A stretch of DNA of 64,000 bases, taken from an uncultured Bacteroidota bacterium (GTDB lineage: Bacteria > Bacteroidota > Bacteroidia > Chitinophagales > Chitinophagaceae). Below the pieces are notes generated by a model. It had not been told where the DNA came from and did no database searches. It was given only the letters and a program-made list of their open reading frames with translations. Positions 9,243 through 16,645 of this stretch are shown piece after piece (the stretch's first letter is position 1; each line of letters starts with the position of its first letter). The stretch is taken from positions 1 through 64,000 of the forward strand of contig CALEZD010000108.1 of NCBI GenBank assembly GCA_937928385.1. The letters are read 5' to 3'. The translations under genes were made by a program, and so were the position numbers.

Positions 9243-10100
9243 TTACTGTTTTACTACCGGCATTACATGTTTGTAGCCGTCTTTCTGCAGTTGGATAAAA
9301 TACATACCAGGCGCCCAATCTGAAGTATTGATTGTGCCGGAATAATTACCAGGGCCGATATTCATCTCAGTTGCAGACACAACTGAACCACTGATATTAT
9401 ATGCGTGTATTGTGTAAACACCTGCATCTGCCTTGTTAAGGTCTATTGTCAATACGTCAGCTACAGGATTGGGGTATGCCTTTACCACTACCTCGCTGGT
9501 TACTTTGGCTACAGAAGTTTTGTCTACCAATGCCAGAGAAATTGTGTTGCTGGGCTTATCACCGGTTTGAATATTATCGTCATTTACCGCATTGATAATA
9601 GCGTACATATTTATTCCACCCACAGCTGTGGCTGGTGCTGTCCAGTCAAAACTGATTTCGTATACACCACCTGTTTTGGGGATAGGTGCGTTATGTTCTA
9701 CCACAGTAGTGTTGGTAGAAGTGAATTCATGAGCCATGGTTCCCAGGTTGCTATATGAACCCGTTGCTTTGTTATCCGAACTCTTCAGTGCGGTAAACTG
9801 GAAACCGAAATCATCCAAACCGGCAGTCGGGTTGCCGCCTGTAATGGTTACAATATAAGTTTCACCAGCTACATAAGATGTAACGGGAGTACTGCTGCCG
9901 CCCGCTGATTTTAAACGTACTTCAATTGCGCCTGAAGTGGTGCCGCCACCGCCTCCATGGCAACTTCCGCAGTTACCCGCCGAGCCGGGGCTACCCGTCA
10001 TATTACCTGTTCCATTATGGGCAGGCCCGCCGGAGTAGCTGCTCACTGTTAAATAAACGATCGCCGCTGTGGCTGTGATAAGTAAAGATTTTTTCCTCAT
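9243..10100 (-). CDS. Secreted T9SS-sorted protein with a CxxCH motif (choice-of-anchor V-like)
   Basis: About 285 residues. A signal peptide (MRKKSLLITATAAIVYL) is followed by a Gly/Ser-rich segment holding C-G-S-C-H near residue 48, then a beta-sandwich domain (about 60-200). It ends in a T9SS type A sorting domain: AYPNPVADVLTIDL at the start and GMYFIQLQKDGYKHVMPVVKQ at the terminus. The layout fits the choice-of-anchor V family. The protein should cross the outer membrane through T9SS and be anchored on the surface. The ATG at 10100 is used because the signal peptide starts there; the open frame continues upstream without coding character. Function is unknown; the CxxCH suggests covalent heme. 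Confidence 0.8.
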   Translation of the reverse strand: MRKKSLLITATAAIVYLTVSSYSGGPAHNGTGNMTGSPGSAGNCGSCHGGGGGTTSGAIEVRLKSAGGSSTPVTSYVAGETYIVTITGGNPTAGLDDFGFQFTALKSSDNKATGSYSNLGTMAHEFTSTNTTVVEHNAPIPKTGGVYEISFDWTAPATAVGGINMYAIINAVNDDNIQTGDKPSNTISLALVDKTSVAKVTSEVVVKAYPNPVADVLTIDLNKADAGVYTIHAYNISGSVVSATEMNIGPGNYSGTINTSDWAPGMYFIQLQKDGYKHVMPVVKQ

Positions 10101-10144
10101 ACGCAGTTTGTTTTTGGTTAATGTTCCGTTAGCTGTTTTACAAT

Positions 10145-10152
10145 TATCTTTG
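10145..10152 (+). promoter_or_regulatory. -7 promoter element immediately before trmB
   Basis: TATCTTTG matches TAnnTTTG and ends 6 nt before the ATG at 10159, which would give a very short or leaderless trmB transcript. No well-spaced -33 element is seen. Confidence 0.4.
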
Positions 10153-10158
10153 CCCATT

Positions 10159-10860
10159 ATGGGACAGAAGAAGCTTGTTCGTTTTGAAGCTATAAGTAAA
10201 TATAAGAATGTTTTGCAATATCCACAAGGTATAAAAGGCAAATGGAATGAATATTTCATTAATAATAATCCTATTACGTTGGAACTGGCTTGCGGCAAAG
10301 GTGAATACAGTGTTGGGCTGGGCAGGGAACATAAAGACAAAAACTTTATTGGTGTAGATATAAAGGGTAACAGGATATACATAGGTGCTAAAAAAGCATT
10401 GGAAGAAGGACTGGATAATGTGGCTTTTCTGCGTACACATATACTACAAATAGAAGATTATTTTGAGCAAGGTGAGGTCGAGGCGATATGGATTATTTTC
10501 CCCGACCCTTTCCTGCGCGAATCGCGCGAAAAGAACAGGCTGACACATCCCCGTTTCCTGTACCGTTACCAACGCATTTTGAAACCCGGCGGCATCATCA
10601 ACCTGAAAACTGACTCGAAAGAACTGTATGACTATACACTGGAAATGATAACCGAAACAGGCTGCAATATAGTAGAAAACATAGTTGACATATATGGCAA
10701 GGGCAAGGCAACAGGCCCCCTGGCTATACAAACATTTTACGAGCAGATGCACCTGGCAGAAGGCAGGACTATTTATTACCTGGCCTTCACCCTGCCGGAA
10801 ATGGAGATAGCTATTCCTGAACGGTATAAAACACACAAGTCGCTTGAGGCAGGGGATTGA
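10159..10860 (+). CDS. trmB: tRNA (guanosine(46)-N7)-methyltransferase
   Basis: A 233-residue SAM-dependent Rossmann methyltransferase that makes m7G46 in the tRNA variable loop. The SAM-binding ELACGKGEYSVGLG lies near residues 41-54. The TrmB signature FPDPFLRESREKNRLTHPRF replaces the more usual PDPWPKKRH form, as in other Bacteroidetes. It ends with a YYLAFTLPE strand. The in-frame ORF could extend to 10069, but ATG 10159 fits the family start and follows a -7 element. It is the first of three overlapping genes. Confidence 0.93.
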   Translation: MGQKKLVRFEAISKYKNVLQYPQGIKGKWNEYFINNNPITLELACGKGEYSVGLGREHKDKNFIGVDIKGNRIYIGAKKALEEGLDNVAFLRTHILQIEDYFEQGEVEAIWIIFPDPFLRESREKNRLTHPRFLYRYQRILKPGGIINLKTDSKELYDYTLEMITETGCNIVENIVDIYGKGKATGPLAIQTFYEQMHLAEGRTIYYLAFTLPEMEIAIPERYKTHKSLEAGD

Positions 10861-11038
10861 TTTTTATATTAACGAAGAAGGTTTGCTGGTGTTTACCGAG
10901 GCTTATCATCTGCAGCGCGGACATTGCTGTGGCAGAGGCTGCAGGCATTGCCCCTATAACTATGAAAACGTGCCGGAAATAAAAAGGGCTAAATTACTGG
11001 CAGCACGCAATGAAAACGATGAAAACAACCAACGATAA
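10844..11038 (+). CDS. Small DUF5522 Cys-cluster protein
   Basis: A 64-residue protein with a conserved core EGLLVFTEAYHLQRGHCCG followed by RGCRHCPYNY. The Cys residues C28, C29, C33 and C36 form a CCxxxCxxC cluster likely to bind Zn or an Fe-S centre. This matches DUF5522. The only suitable start is TTG at 10844, overlapping the 3' end of trmB by 17 nt; the gene overlaps the next gene by 29 nt. Tight coupling to trmB suggests cotranslation and perhaps a tRNA-related role, but the function is not known. Confidence 0.75.
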   Translation: MRQGIDFYINEEGLLVFTEAYHLQRGHCCGRGCRHCPYNYENVPEIKRAKLLAARNENDENNQR

Positions 11039-11366
11039 ACAAAGTATTTACGAAGCCATATATGATGTGGTGCGTTGTGTTCCCAAAGGGCGTGTTACTT
11101 CTTACGGAGCTGTAGCAGCAGCCATCGGGGCAAAATCGGGCGCCAGGCTGGTAGGCTATGCTATGAATCTAAGTACGAATATAAAGCCCAAAGTACCTGC
11201 CCACCGTGTAGTGAACCGCAATGGCATGCTGTCGGGCAAACATCATTTCTCCCCACCCGAGAAAATGCAACTGTTACTGAAAAAGGAAGGTATAGAAGTA
11301 AAAAATGATACAGTAGTCAACTTTACACAACTCTTTTGGGATCCCATGATTGAACTATTGAAGTAG
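11010..11366 (+). CDS. Alkyltransferase-like protein (MGMT-like, no catalytic Cys)
   Basis: 118 residues covering only the C-terminal DNA-binding domain of O6-alkylguanine-DNA alkyltransferase. Conserved parts are VPKGRVTSYGAVA (residues 24-36) and GARLVGYAM. The active-site PCHR motif is P63-A64-H65-R66, so the alkyl-accepting Cys is Ala. By comparison with characterised ATL proteins it probably flips O6-alkylguanine lesions and hands them to nucleotide excision repair rather than repairing them directly. The start ATG is at 11010; a second ATG at 11019 is equally possible. It is third in the trmB run. Confidence 0.87.
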   Translation: MKTMKTTNDKQSIYEAIYDVVRCVPKGRVTSYGAVAAAIGAKSGARLVGYAMNLSTNIKPKVPAHRVVNRNGMLSGKHHFSPPEKMQLLLKKEGIEVKNDTVVNFTQLFWDPMIELLK

Positions 11367-11385
11367 GTTTGGTGTTATAATCCGA

Positions 11386-12777
11386 ATGACTATACACAAC
11401 ATGGCCTCACACAACAATATTACTTTATTCTTATTACTCCTTATCACACTCTCTTCTTGCCGAACCCGTATAAACATAGAAGAATTTGCACATCAGTTGC
11501 AGCCTGTACTGGCTAAAGACGATACCAAAGTAAAAGCAGGTAATCTTTCCGTTACATTGTATGACGCTTATCATAAAAATTCTTTTGCCCCTATCTGGAC
11601 GGATGAAAATGGCAGCGTAAAAAAAGGAGAAGAATTTATTGAAGAACTACGCGGACTTTGGGAAGATGGTATTGATACCGGGCGTTACAGAATTTCTTAT
11701 CTATCGGAGGTATTGAACAAACTGGACAAGCAAAAAGGTAATGTAGCACCGGCAGATGTTGTTGCGTATGACACATTGTTCACGAAAACGTATATACTGG
11801 CTGCCCGCGACCTGCTGATGGGCGTACTGGATGCTGAAGAAACAGATGACATGTGGTTCCATGACAATGACACCACATGGGCAGTAGCCGACAGGCTCGC
11901 AGGGCCTGGCTATACCTCACTGGAGGAATATCGGAGTAAAATCCCTTTGTACAGCAAACTAAAACAGGAGAGAAAAAGGCTGCACGAAACCGGCGACGAC
12001 AGTTTACAAAGAACAGTGGGTGTGAATTTAGAACGTTTGCGCTGGTTACCACAGGAACTTGAGGCGGCAAACATAACTGTTATTATACCGCAAATGCAAC
12101 TGTACCTGACAGACGATAACAAAGAGGTGATGAATATGAAAGTAGTGCTCGGCCGTGCCGACAGGGAAACCCCATCCCTCAATGCACCTATAAGTAATGT
12201 AGTATTCAACCCTTCATGGGGGGTACCTCCGGGTATTATGAAGAAAGATGTAATTCCCGGTATGTTGAGCAAGGGCGAAGCTTACCTGAATAAGAAAGGA
12301 TTGAAAATATATGACCGTGCCGGGAATGAGGTGCCTGCATCGCAGGTAAATGAAGAGAACTACAAAAGCTATGTATTTCGTCAGCCTCCAAGCGAACGCA
12401 ACGCCCTTGGACAGGTGAAATTTGATATGCCCACCCCCTGGAATATTTACCTGCACGACACACCAAGCAAAGATGATTTTGAAAAAGATGATCGCACTAA
12501 GAGCTCAGGCTGCGTGCGGTTGCACTACCCCCTGCAACTTGCTGAATACCTACTGATGGAAATGAACGGTAAGGAATATGACCGTCAACGTATAGATTCG
12601 CTAACAGCCACGAACGATACTAAATACGTAAAACTCAAATATCCGCTGCCTGTACACCTTGTGTATCTTACTGTGGCTGATAATGGGAACAGCATTGTCT
12701 ACCTGAAAGACATATACGGCAAGGACGCGAGGATTAATTCCCTGATGCAGGAAAGTAAATCGGTAGCCATCCGTTAA
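11386..12777 (+). CDS. Lipoprotein L,D-transpeptidase (YcbB/YkuD family)
   Basis: A 463-residue enzyme that forms 3-3 peptidoglycan cross-links or attaches proteins to peptidoglycan. A signal sequence with a lipobox-like LSSC (Cys about residue 25) indicates a lipoprotein. An N-terminal scaffold domain with a putative peptidoglycan-binding region precedes the YkuD domain (about residues 210-400), which includes YLHDTPSK and the catalytic S-S-G-C376-V-R-L motif. The order matches the large YcbB-type enzymes. The gene starts 19 nt after the alkyltransferase-like gene and converges with a second L,D-transpeptidase-type gene. Confidence 0.88.
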   Translation: MTIHNMASHNNITLFLLLLITLSSCRTRINIEEFAHQLQPVLAKDDTKVKAGNLSVTLYDAYHKNSFAPIWTDENGSVKKGEEFIEELRGLWEDGIDTGRYRISYLSEVLNKLDKQKGNVAPADVVAYDTLFTKTYILAARDLLMGVLDAEETDDMWFHDNDTTWAVADRLAGPGYTSLEEYRSKIPLYSKLKQERKRLHETGDDSLQRTVGVNLERLRWLPQELEAANITVIIPQMQLYLTDDNKEVMNMKVVLGRADRETPSLNAPISNVVFNPSWGVPPGIMKKDVIPGMLSKGEAYLNKKGLKIYDRAGNEVPASQVNEENYKSYVFRQPPSERNALGQVKFDMPTPWNIYLHDTPSKDDFEKDDRTKSSGCVRLHYPLQLAEYLLMEMNGKEYDRQRIDSLTATNDTKYVKLKYPLPVHLVYLTVADNGNSIVYLKDIYGKDARINSLMQESKSVAIR

Positions 12778-12787
12778 AAAAATTTCA

Positions 12788-13534
12788 TTACAGCTCGCCC
12801 GAATTGGCGTGCATCTCTGGCGCCGGACTTGTGCTGTTGTTCAGCCATTGGCAGGTTTCCAGGTACTTTTTTTCAGGGTAGTATATGAACAGGCAGGTTC
12901 CGTCTTTAATAGTTTCAATAACGGTATCGGCCAATTCATTGCTTACAGCAGGACAACCCCAGCTACGGCCCAGCCTGCCGGTGCCCGCTATAAAGTCGGA
13001 ACTAACATAGCCCGCGCCGTGTACTACTATAGCACGCTCATAAGCTGCTGAATTATAGCCATCGTCCATACCATGCAGATGCAGTGAATTACCATGCTTG
13101 CCTGTATATGTATCGCCAGTAACATAAAAACCTATGCTGCTCTGGTGAGAACCTTCTCGGTTAGAAAAATGTTGTGCGTATTCTTCGCCTGTACCCTGCC
13201 CGTGCGCTACATAAGTATTAATAAGCACCCTGCGGCTGTCCAGGTCAATAATCCACATCCTTTTTTTGTTGGCCGACAATGAATAATCAGAAACGGTCAG
13301 GATGTTTTTTGCTGCACTTAGTTTATTAGCTGCCTTCAGGTTCTGATAACCTGTATAAGCTTTGGCGAATACTTCATAATTGAGTTTATCCGCACCGGTA
13401 AAATCTATGCTACTAAATACATCGGAAACCGTGTTGGCCACTTTTACGGGTTGCACATCCGGTTCATTGGTTTTTGCCTGGATAGTGAATAGTGACAAGG
13501 CTAAAACAGATAATATAACGGGTAGTTTTCTCAT
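12788..13534 (-). CDS. Secreted murein L,D-transpeptidase catalytic domain protein
   Basis: About 248 residues of the murein L,D-transpeptidase catalytic-domain family (the ErfK-related group common in Bacteroidetes). A signal peptide (MRKLPVILSVLALSLFTIQA) precedes it. The catalytic region contains SLHLHGMDDGYN and GRSWGCPAV, where the Cys is the nucleophile. It ends in a Ser/Pro-rich tail. ATG 13534 is preferred because it begins the signal peptide; an in-frame alternative start lies at 13549. It is a smaller, soluble counterpart to the lipoprotein enzyme facing it across 10 nt. Confidence 0.85.
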   Translation of the reverse strand: MRKLPVILSVLALSLFTIQAKTNEPDVQPVKVANTVSDVFSSIDFTGADKLNYEVFAKAYTGYQNLKAANKLSAAKNILTVSDYSLSANKKRMWIIDLDSRRVLINTYVAHGQGTGEEYAQHFSNREGSHQSSIGFYVTGDTYTGKHGNSLHLHGMDDGYNSAAYERAIVVHGAGYVSSDFIAGTGRLGRSWGCPAVSNELADTVIETIKDGTCLFIYYPEKKYLETCQWLNNSTSPAPEMHANSGEL

Positions 13535-13640
13535 ATATCTTTTGCACATTTCTTAAAATTACGAAATTATCATGAATACATGAAAACTAACAAACATATT
13601 TAACAGCTGTTTATGAATAGGGATATAAGGATAAATTATC

Positions 13641-14369
13641 CTATAATTTGGCATGTTCTACCTCGTATATGCTCATAGGCCGGGTATAATACTTTTCAAA
13701 TTTTTCTTCCCTGCCTACCTCAATTATATTTCGTTTGTAAGAAGGGTCTTTAATACTCGGGCCAAAGCGCTTGATGCCTTTAACAGGATTACCTGACTGT
13801 ATCATGGCTATAGCCACCTTCCTGACATCTGATACAGGTACGCCCGCGCCATACCATATACAATTAGTCTTCTCAAATCCTGTATTCTTATCCATGGTTT
13901 TCTCCTCAAACCGATAACCCAAAGCCTCTAAGGTAGCCACAAGGCCGGGGTTATCTGCCCTACGCTGATAATAGGTAAGTACGACATCCCGCGAAGAAAC
14001 TTTGCCTGTTGCAGCCTTCGATTGCTTTTCCTTTACAGGTTTATTTATTTCAGGAGTTTTATTCTCTAATCCAGGTGCTTTCGCAGTTTTGTTGTTACCA
14101 GTTTCACTTGTTGCTTCAGCAGGTTGAATAATTGGTTCATTTACTGTATCAGCAGGAGGTATTATACTGTTATTAGTTTTTGGCCCTTGCGATTCAGCTT
14201 TCAATGCACTGACTGATGCATGTAACTGCCGGTATTCTGCATTCAGGTCTACTACTTTCTTATATGAATACAGAATGGCCAGCAGCCCTATAGCTACAGA
14301 TGCCAGTCCAAAGATAAATGCCGCTACCAGTGCATTATATTGTTGTTTGCTGATTCCCTCTTGTGTCAT
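13641..14369 (-). CDS. Unrecognised single-pass membrane protein
   Basis: 242 residues with no family that I recognise. One transmembrane helix at about residues 14-35 is followed by a short helical stretch (about 38-58). A long low-complexity linker rich in Pro, Lys, Glu, Thr and Asn covers about 60-120. A compact C-terminal domain (about 124-242) begins SSRDVVLTYYQRRADNPGL and includes CIWYGAGVPVSDV. The layout, with a small cytoplasmic tip, one helix, a linker and a periplasmic domain, recalls cell-wall or LytR-C-like proteins. The neighbouring L,D-transpeptidases make an envelope role plausible but unproven. Confidence 0.7.
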   Translation of the reverse strand: MTQEGISKQQYNALVAAFIFGLASVAIGLLAILYSYKKVVDLNAEYRQLHASVSALKAESQGPKTNNSIIPPADTVNEPIIQPAEATSETGNNKTAKAPGLENKTPEINKPVKEKQSKAATGKVSSRDVVLTYYQRRADNPGLVATLEALGYRFEEKTMDKNTGFEKTNCIWYGAGVPVSDVRKVAIAMIQSGNPVKGIKRFGPSIKDPSYKRNIIEVGREEKFEKYYTRPMSIYEVEHAKL

Positions 14370-14508
14370 CCTTTTTGTTAAGTTTTATGGTGAAAACTAT
14401 ATATCATGATTTACAATACTCATGCCAAAAAATAAAATCTGAGCGAAATAAATAGTGGCATTTACCGAATTGATACCCACAAGTATATGCCCTACGGTTC
14501 TTTTTGCC

Positions 14509-14516
14509 TAATTTTG
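14509..14516 (+). promoter_or_regulatory. -7 promoter element of the thiolase gene
   Basis: TAATTTTG matches TAnnTTTG and lies 25 nt upstream of the ATG at 14542. No -33 element at normal spacing is evident. Confidence 0.4.
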
Positions 14517-14541
14517 GCGGTCTTTAAAAAAATATTTTAAC

Positions 14542-15720
14542 ATGAAGGAAGTATATATAGTATCGGCAGTGCGTACGCCATTAGGTAGCTGGGGTGGTAG
14601 TTTAAAAGATTTCTCCGCTACACAACTGGGCGCTTTTGCCATCAAAGGTGCAATCGAAAAAGCGGGCATATCACCAAACGAGGTGAATGAAGTGCTGATG
14701 GGCTGTGTAATGCAAGCCAACCTGGGACAAGCTCCAGCCAGACAGGCGGCTAAGTTTGCAGGACTGCCTGACAATGTACCTTGTACTACAGTAAACAAAG
14801 TATGTGCCAGTGGCATGAAAGCAGTGATGCAGGGTGCACAGGCTATCATGCTGGGTGACGCTGATGTGGTAGTAGCAGGCGGTATGGAAAGTATGAGTAA
14901 TGTACCCTTCTACAGCCCGAACATGCGCTGGGGTAATAAGTATGGCAATGTAACGATGATAGACGGACTATCTAAAGACGGACTGACCGATGTGTACCAC
15001 AACTACCCTATGGGTAATGCTGCAGAACTTTGTGCCAGCGAGTGCAACATCAGCCGCGAGTCGCAGGACGAGTTTGCTATAGAAAGCTATAAGCGCAGCC
15101 AGAACTCTGTAAACAGCGGCAAGTTTGAGAATGAAATAATACCCGTAGAAATACCACAGCGCAAAGGCGACCCCGTCGTGTTCAGCAAAGACGAAGAGCC
15201 CTTCAATGTGAAGTTTGACAAAATACCTGCTTTGAATTCTGCTTTCGTAAAAGGTGGTTCGGTAACTGCCGCCAATGCCAGCACTATGAACGATGGCGCT
15301 GCTGCCCTGGTAATGATGAGCAAAGAGAAAGCTGAAGCCCTGGGCCTGAAACCCATTGCTAAAATAAAAGCTTATGCTGATGCCGAGCAAGCCCCTGAGT
15401 GGTTCACTACTACTCCATCGCTAGCCGTACCTCGCGCGGTAGAGAAAGCCGGTCTGAAAATGGAAGATATTTCTTACTTCGAACTGAACGAAGCATTCAG
15501 CGTAGTAGGCCTGGTGAATATGCAGAAGATGAACCTGAAGCCTGAGCAGGTGAATGTAAACGGCGGCGCTGTAGCATTGGGCCACCCATTGGGTGCCAGC
15601 GGTGCGCGTATATTGGTAACACTTATCAATGTACTGCACCAGAACAATGCACAATATGGCGCGGCAGGTATCTGTAATGGTGGCGGCGGTGCAAGTGCGG
15701 TAGTGTTAGAGCGTATGTAA
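14542..15720 (+). CDS. Acetyl-CoA C-acetyltransferase (thiolase)
   Basis: A 392-residue thiolase II-type enzyme, catalysing condensation of two acetyl-CoA or thiolysis of acetoacetyl-CoA. The acyl-accepting Cys is C88 in NKVCASGMKA. The C-terminal catalytic residues are H348 in GHPLGASGAR and C378 in CNGGGGASA. Length and motifs are complete. The biosynthetic and degradative subtypes cannot be separated from sequence alone. It has no partner genes beside it. Confidence 0.93.
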   Translation: MKEVYIVSAVRTPLGSWGGSLKDFSATQLGAFAIKGAIEKAGISPNEVNEVLMGCVMQANLGQAPARQAAKFAGLPDNVPCTTVNKVCASGMKAVMQGAQAIMLGDADVVVAGGMESMSNVPFYSPNMRWGNKYGNVTMIDGLSKDGLTDVYHNYPMGNAAELCASECNISRESQDEFAIESYKRSQNSVNSGKFENEIIPVEIPQRKGDPVVFSKDEEPFNVKFDKIPALNSAFVKGGSVTAANASTMNDGAAALVMMSKEKAEALGLKPIAKIKAYADAEQAPEWFTTTPSLAVPRAVEKAGLKMEDISYFELNEAFSVVGLVNMQKMNLKPEQVNVNGGAVALGHPLGASGARILVTLINVLHQNNAQYGAAGICNGGGGASAVVLERM

Positions 15721-15727
15721 TCTTTGT

Positions 15728-15928
15728 TTAGTTACGTTCCACTTCACATCTCCTGGAGGTATCATTGTAGAGGTTGCATAATGATTTCGCCTCAGACTTT
15801 GTAGTTTGAGCGAAGTACTTAGCCACATGAGTTTCTTTAGTTTCGTAAAGAGTGCATTCGCATGCCCAGTCCTTCTTGCAAGAACTGAAACTAACAATGG
15901 CCAATAAGCACAAAAGCAAATACCTCAT
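15728..15928 (-). CDS. Small Cys-rich lipoprotein
   Basis: 66 residues. The N-terminus MRYLLLCLLAIVSFSSC is a lipoprotein signal with the lipobox SFSSC (Cys 17). The mature part is about 50 residues and holds four more Cys (two in a CEC pair), suggesting two disulfides in the periplasm. No known family. An overlapping frame on the same strand is less likely because it has no signal or composition of its own. Confidence 0.55.
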   Translation of the reverse strand: MRYLLLCLLAIVSFSSCKKDWACECTLYETKETHVAKYFAQTTKSEAKSLCNLYNDTSRRCEVERN

Positions 15929-15979
15929 CTCTTTATTTTTTTACAAGCGGTAATTCAATTTCCCTTATGTAGAACAAAT

Positions 15980-16588
15980 TTATAAAATCCGTTTGATAGC
16001 GCAACCAATAGATTTAGTGGCTGCCGGATCGGGCATAATACCTATTAATACCTGGTCAATAGCATTTTTGAGGAATAACTGTGTAGATTCAGACGGGCTA
16101 GTAGGGTTATCCTCCATAGCACCTTTGTACATCAGGGTGCCATTGCCATCGAACAAAAACACTTCAGGCGTGCGTGCAGCGCCAAATGCATCTGCCAGTT
16201 TTGAACCGGCATCAACCAAATAAGGGACCTTATAACCCTGCTCTTTGGCGTACTTTATCATTGCCTTCAGTGATTCTGCATCATTACGCTTCGCCTCACT
16301 TGAGTTAACCACTGCAACACCGAACCCTTTTTCCACAGCATATGCCAGCATTTCTTTAGTACGCGCCTGGCTCTTGATGACTACCGGGCAGGTATTGCAG
16401 GAAAACATGACCAACAGCCCGTTGTTAGTTTTTACGTCGTTCAGCGACAATTCTTTTCTGTCTACAGACTGCATCTTTAAGTCAGCCATAGGAATTTCTG
16501 AACCTATTTCTATACTTGTTATATTATTCTGGCCCAACACTGATACCGAGAATATCAGCGTACAAAATATTGCAGCAATTTTCTTCAT
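15980..16588 (-). CDS. Secreted thioredoxin-like protein (AhpC/TSA type)
   Basis: About 203 residues with a signal peptide (MKKIAAIFCTLIFSVSVLGQ) and a peroxiredoxin/thioredoxin fold. The redox motif is C-N-T-C in MFSCNTCPVVIKSQ, placed after the first beta strands as in Bacteroidetes thioredoxin-family proteins of the redoxin type. ATG 16588 begins the signal peptide; the GTG at 16606 is unlikely. It lies downstream of the cytochrome/copper-monooxygenase gene (57 nt), which may share redox partners. Confidence 0.82.
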   Translation of the reverse strand: MKKIAAIFCTLIFSVSVLGQNNITSIEIGSEIPMADLKMQSVDRKELSLNDVKTNNGLLVMFSCNTCPVVIKSQARTKEMLAYAVEKGFGVAVVNSSEAKRNDAESLKAMIKYAKEQGYKVPYLVDAGSKLADAFGAARTPEVFLFDGNGTLMYKGAMEDNPTSPSESTQLFLKNAIDQVLIGIMPDPAATKSIGCAIKRIL

Positions 16589-16645
16589 GATAGATGTTTT
16601 TATCACCTATAAATATCAGCAAACCTGACTAAATAGCCAATTTTT

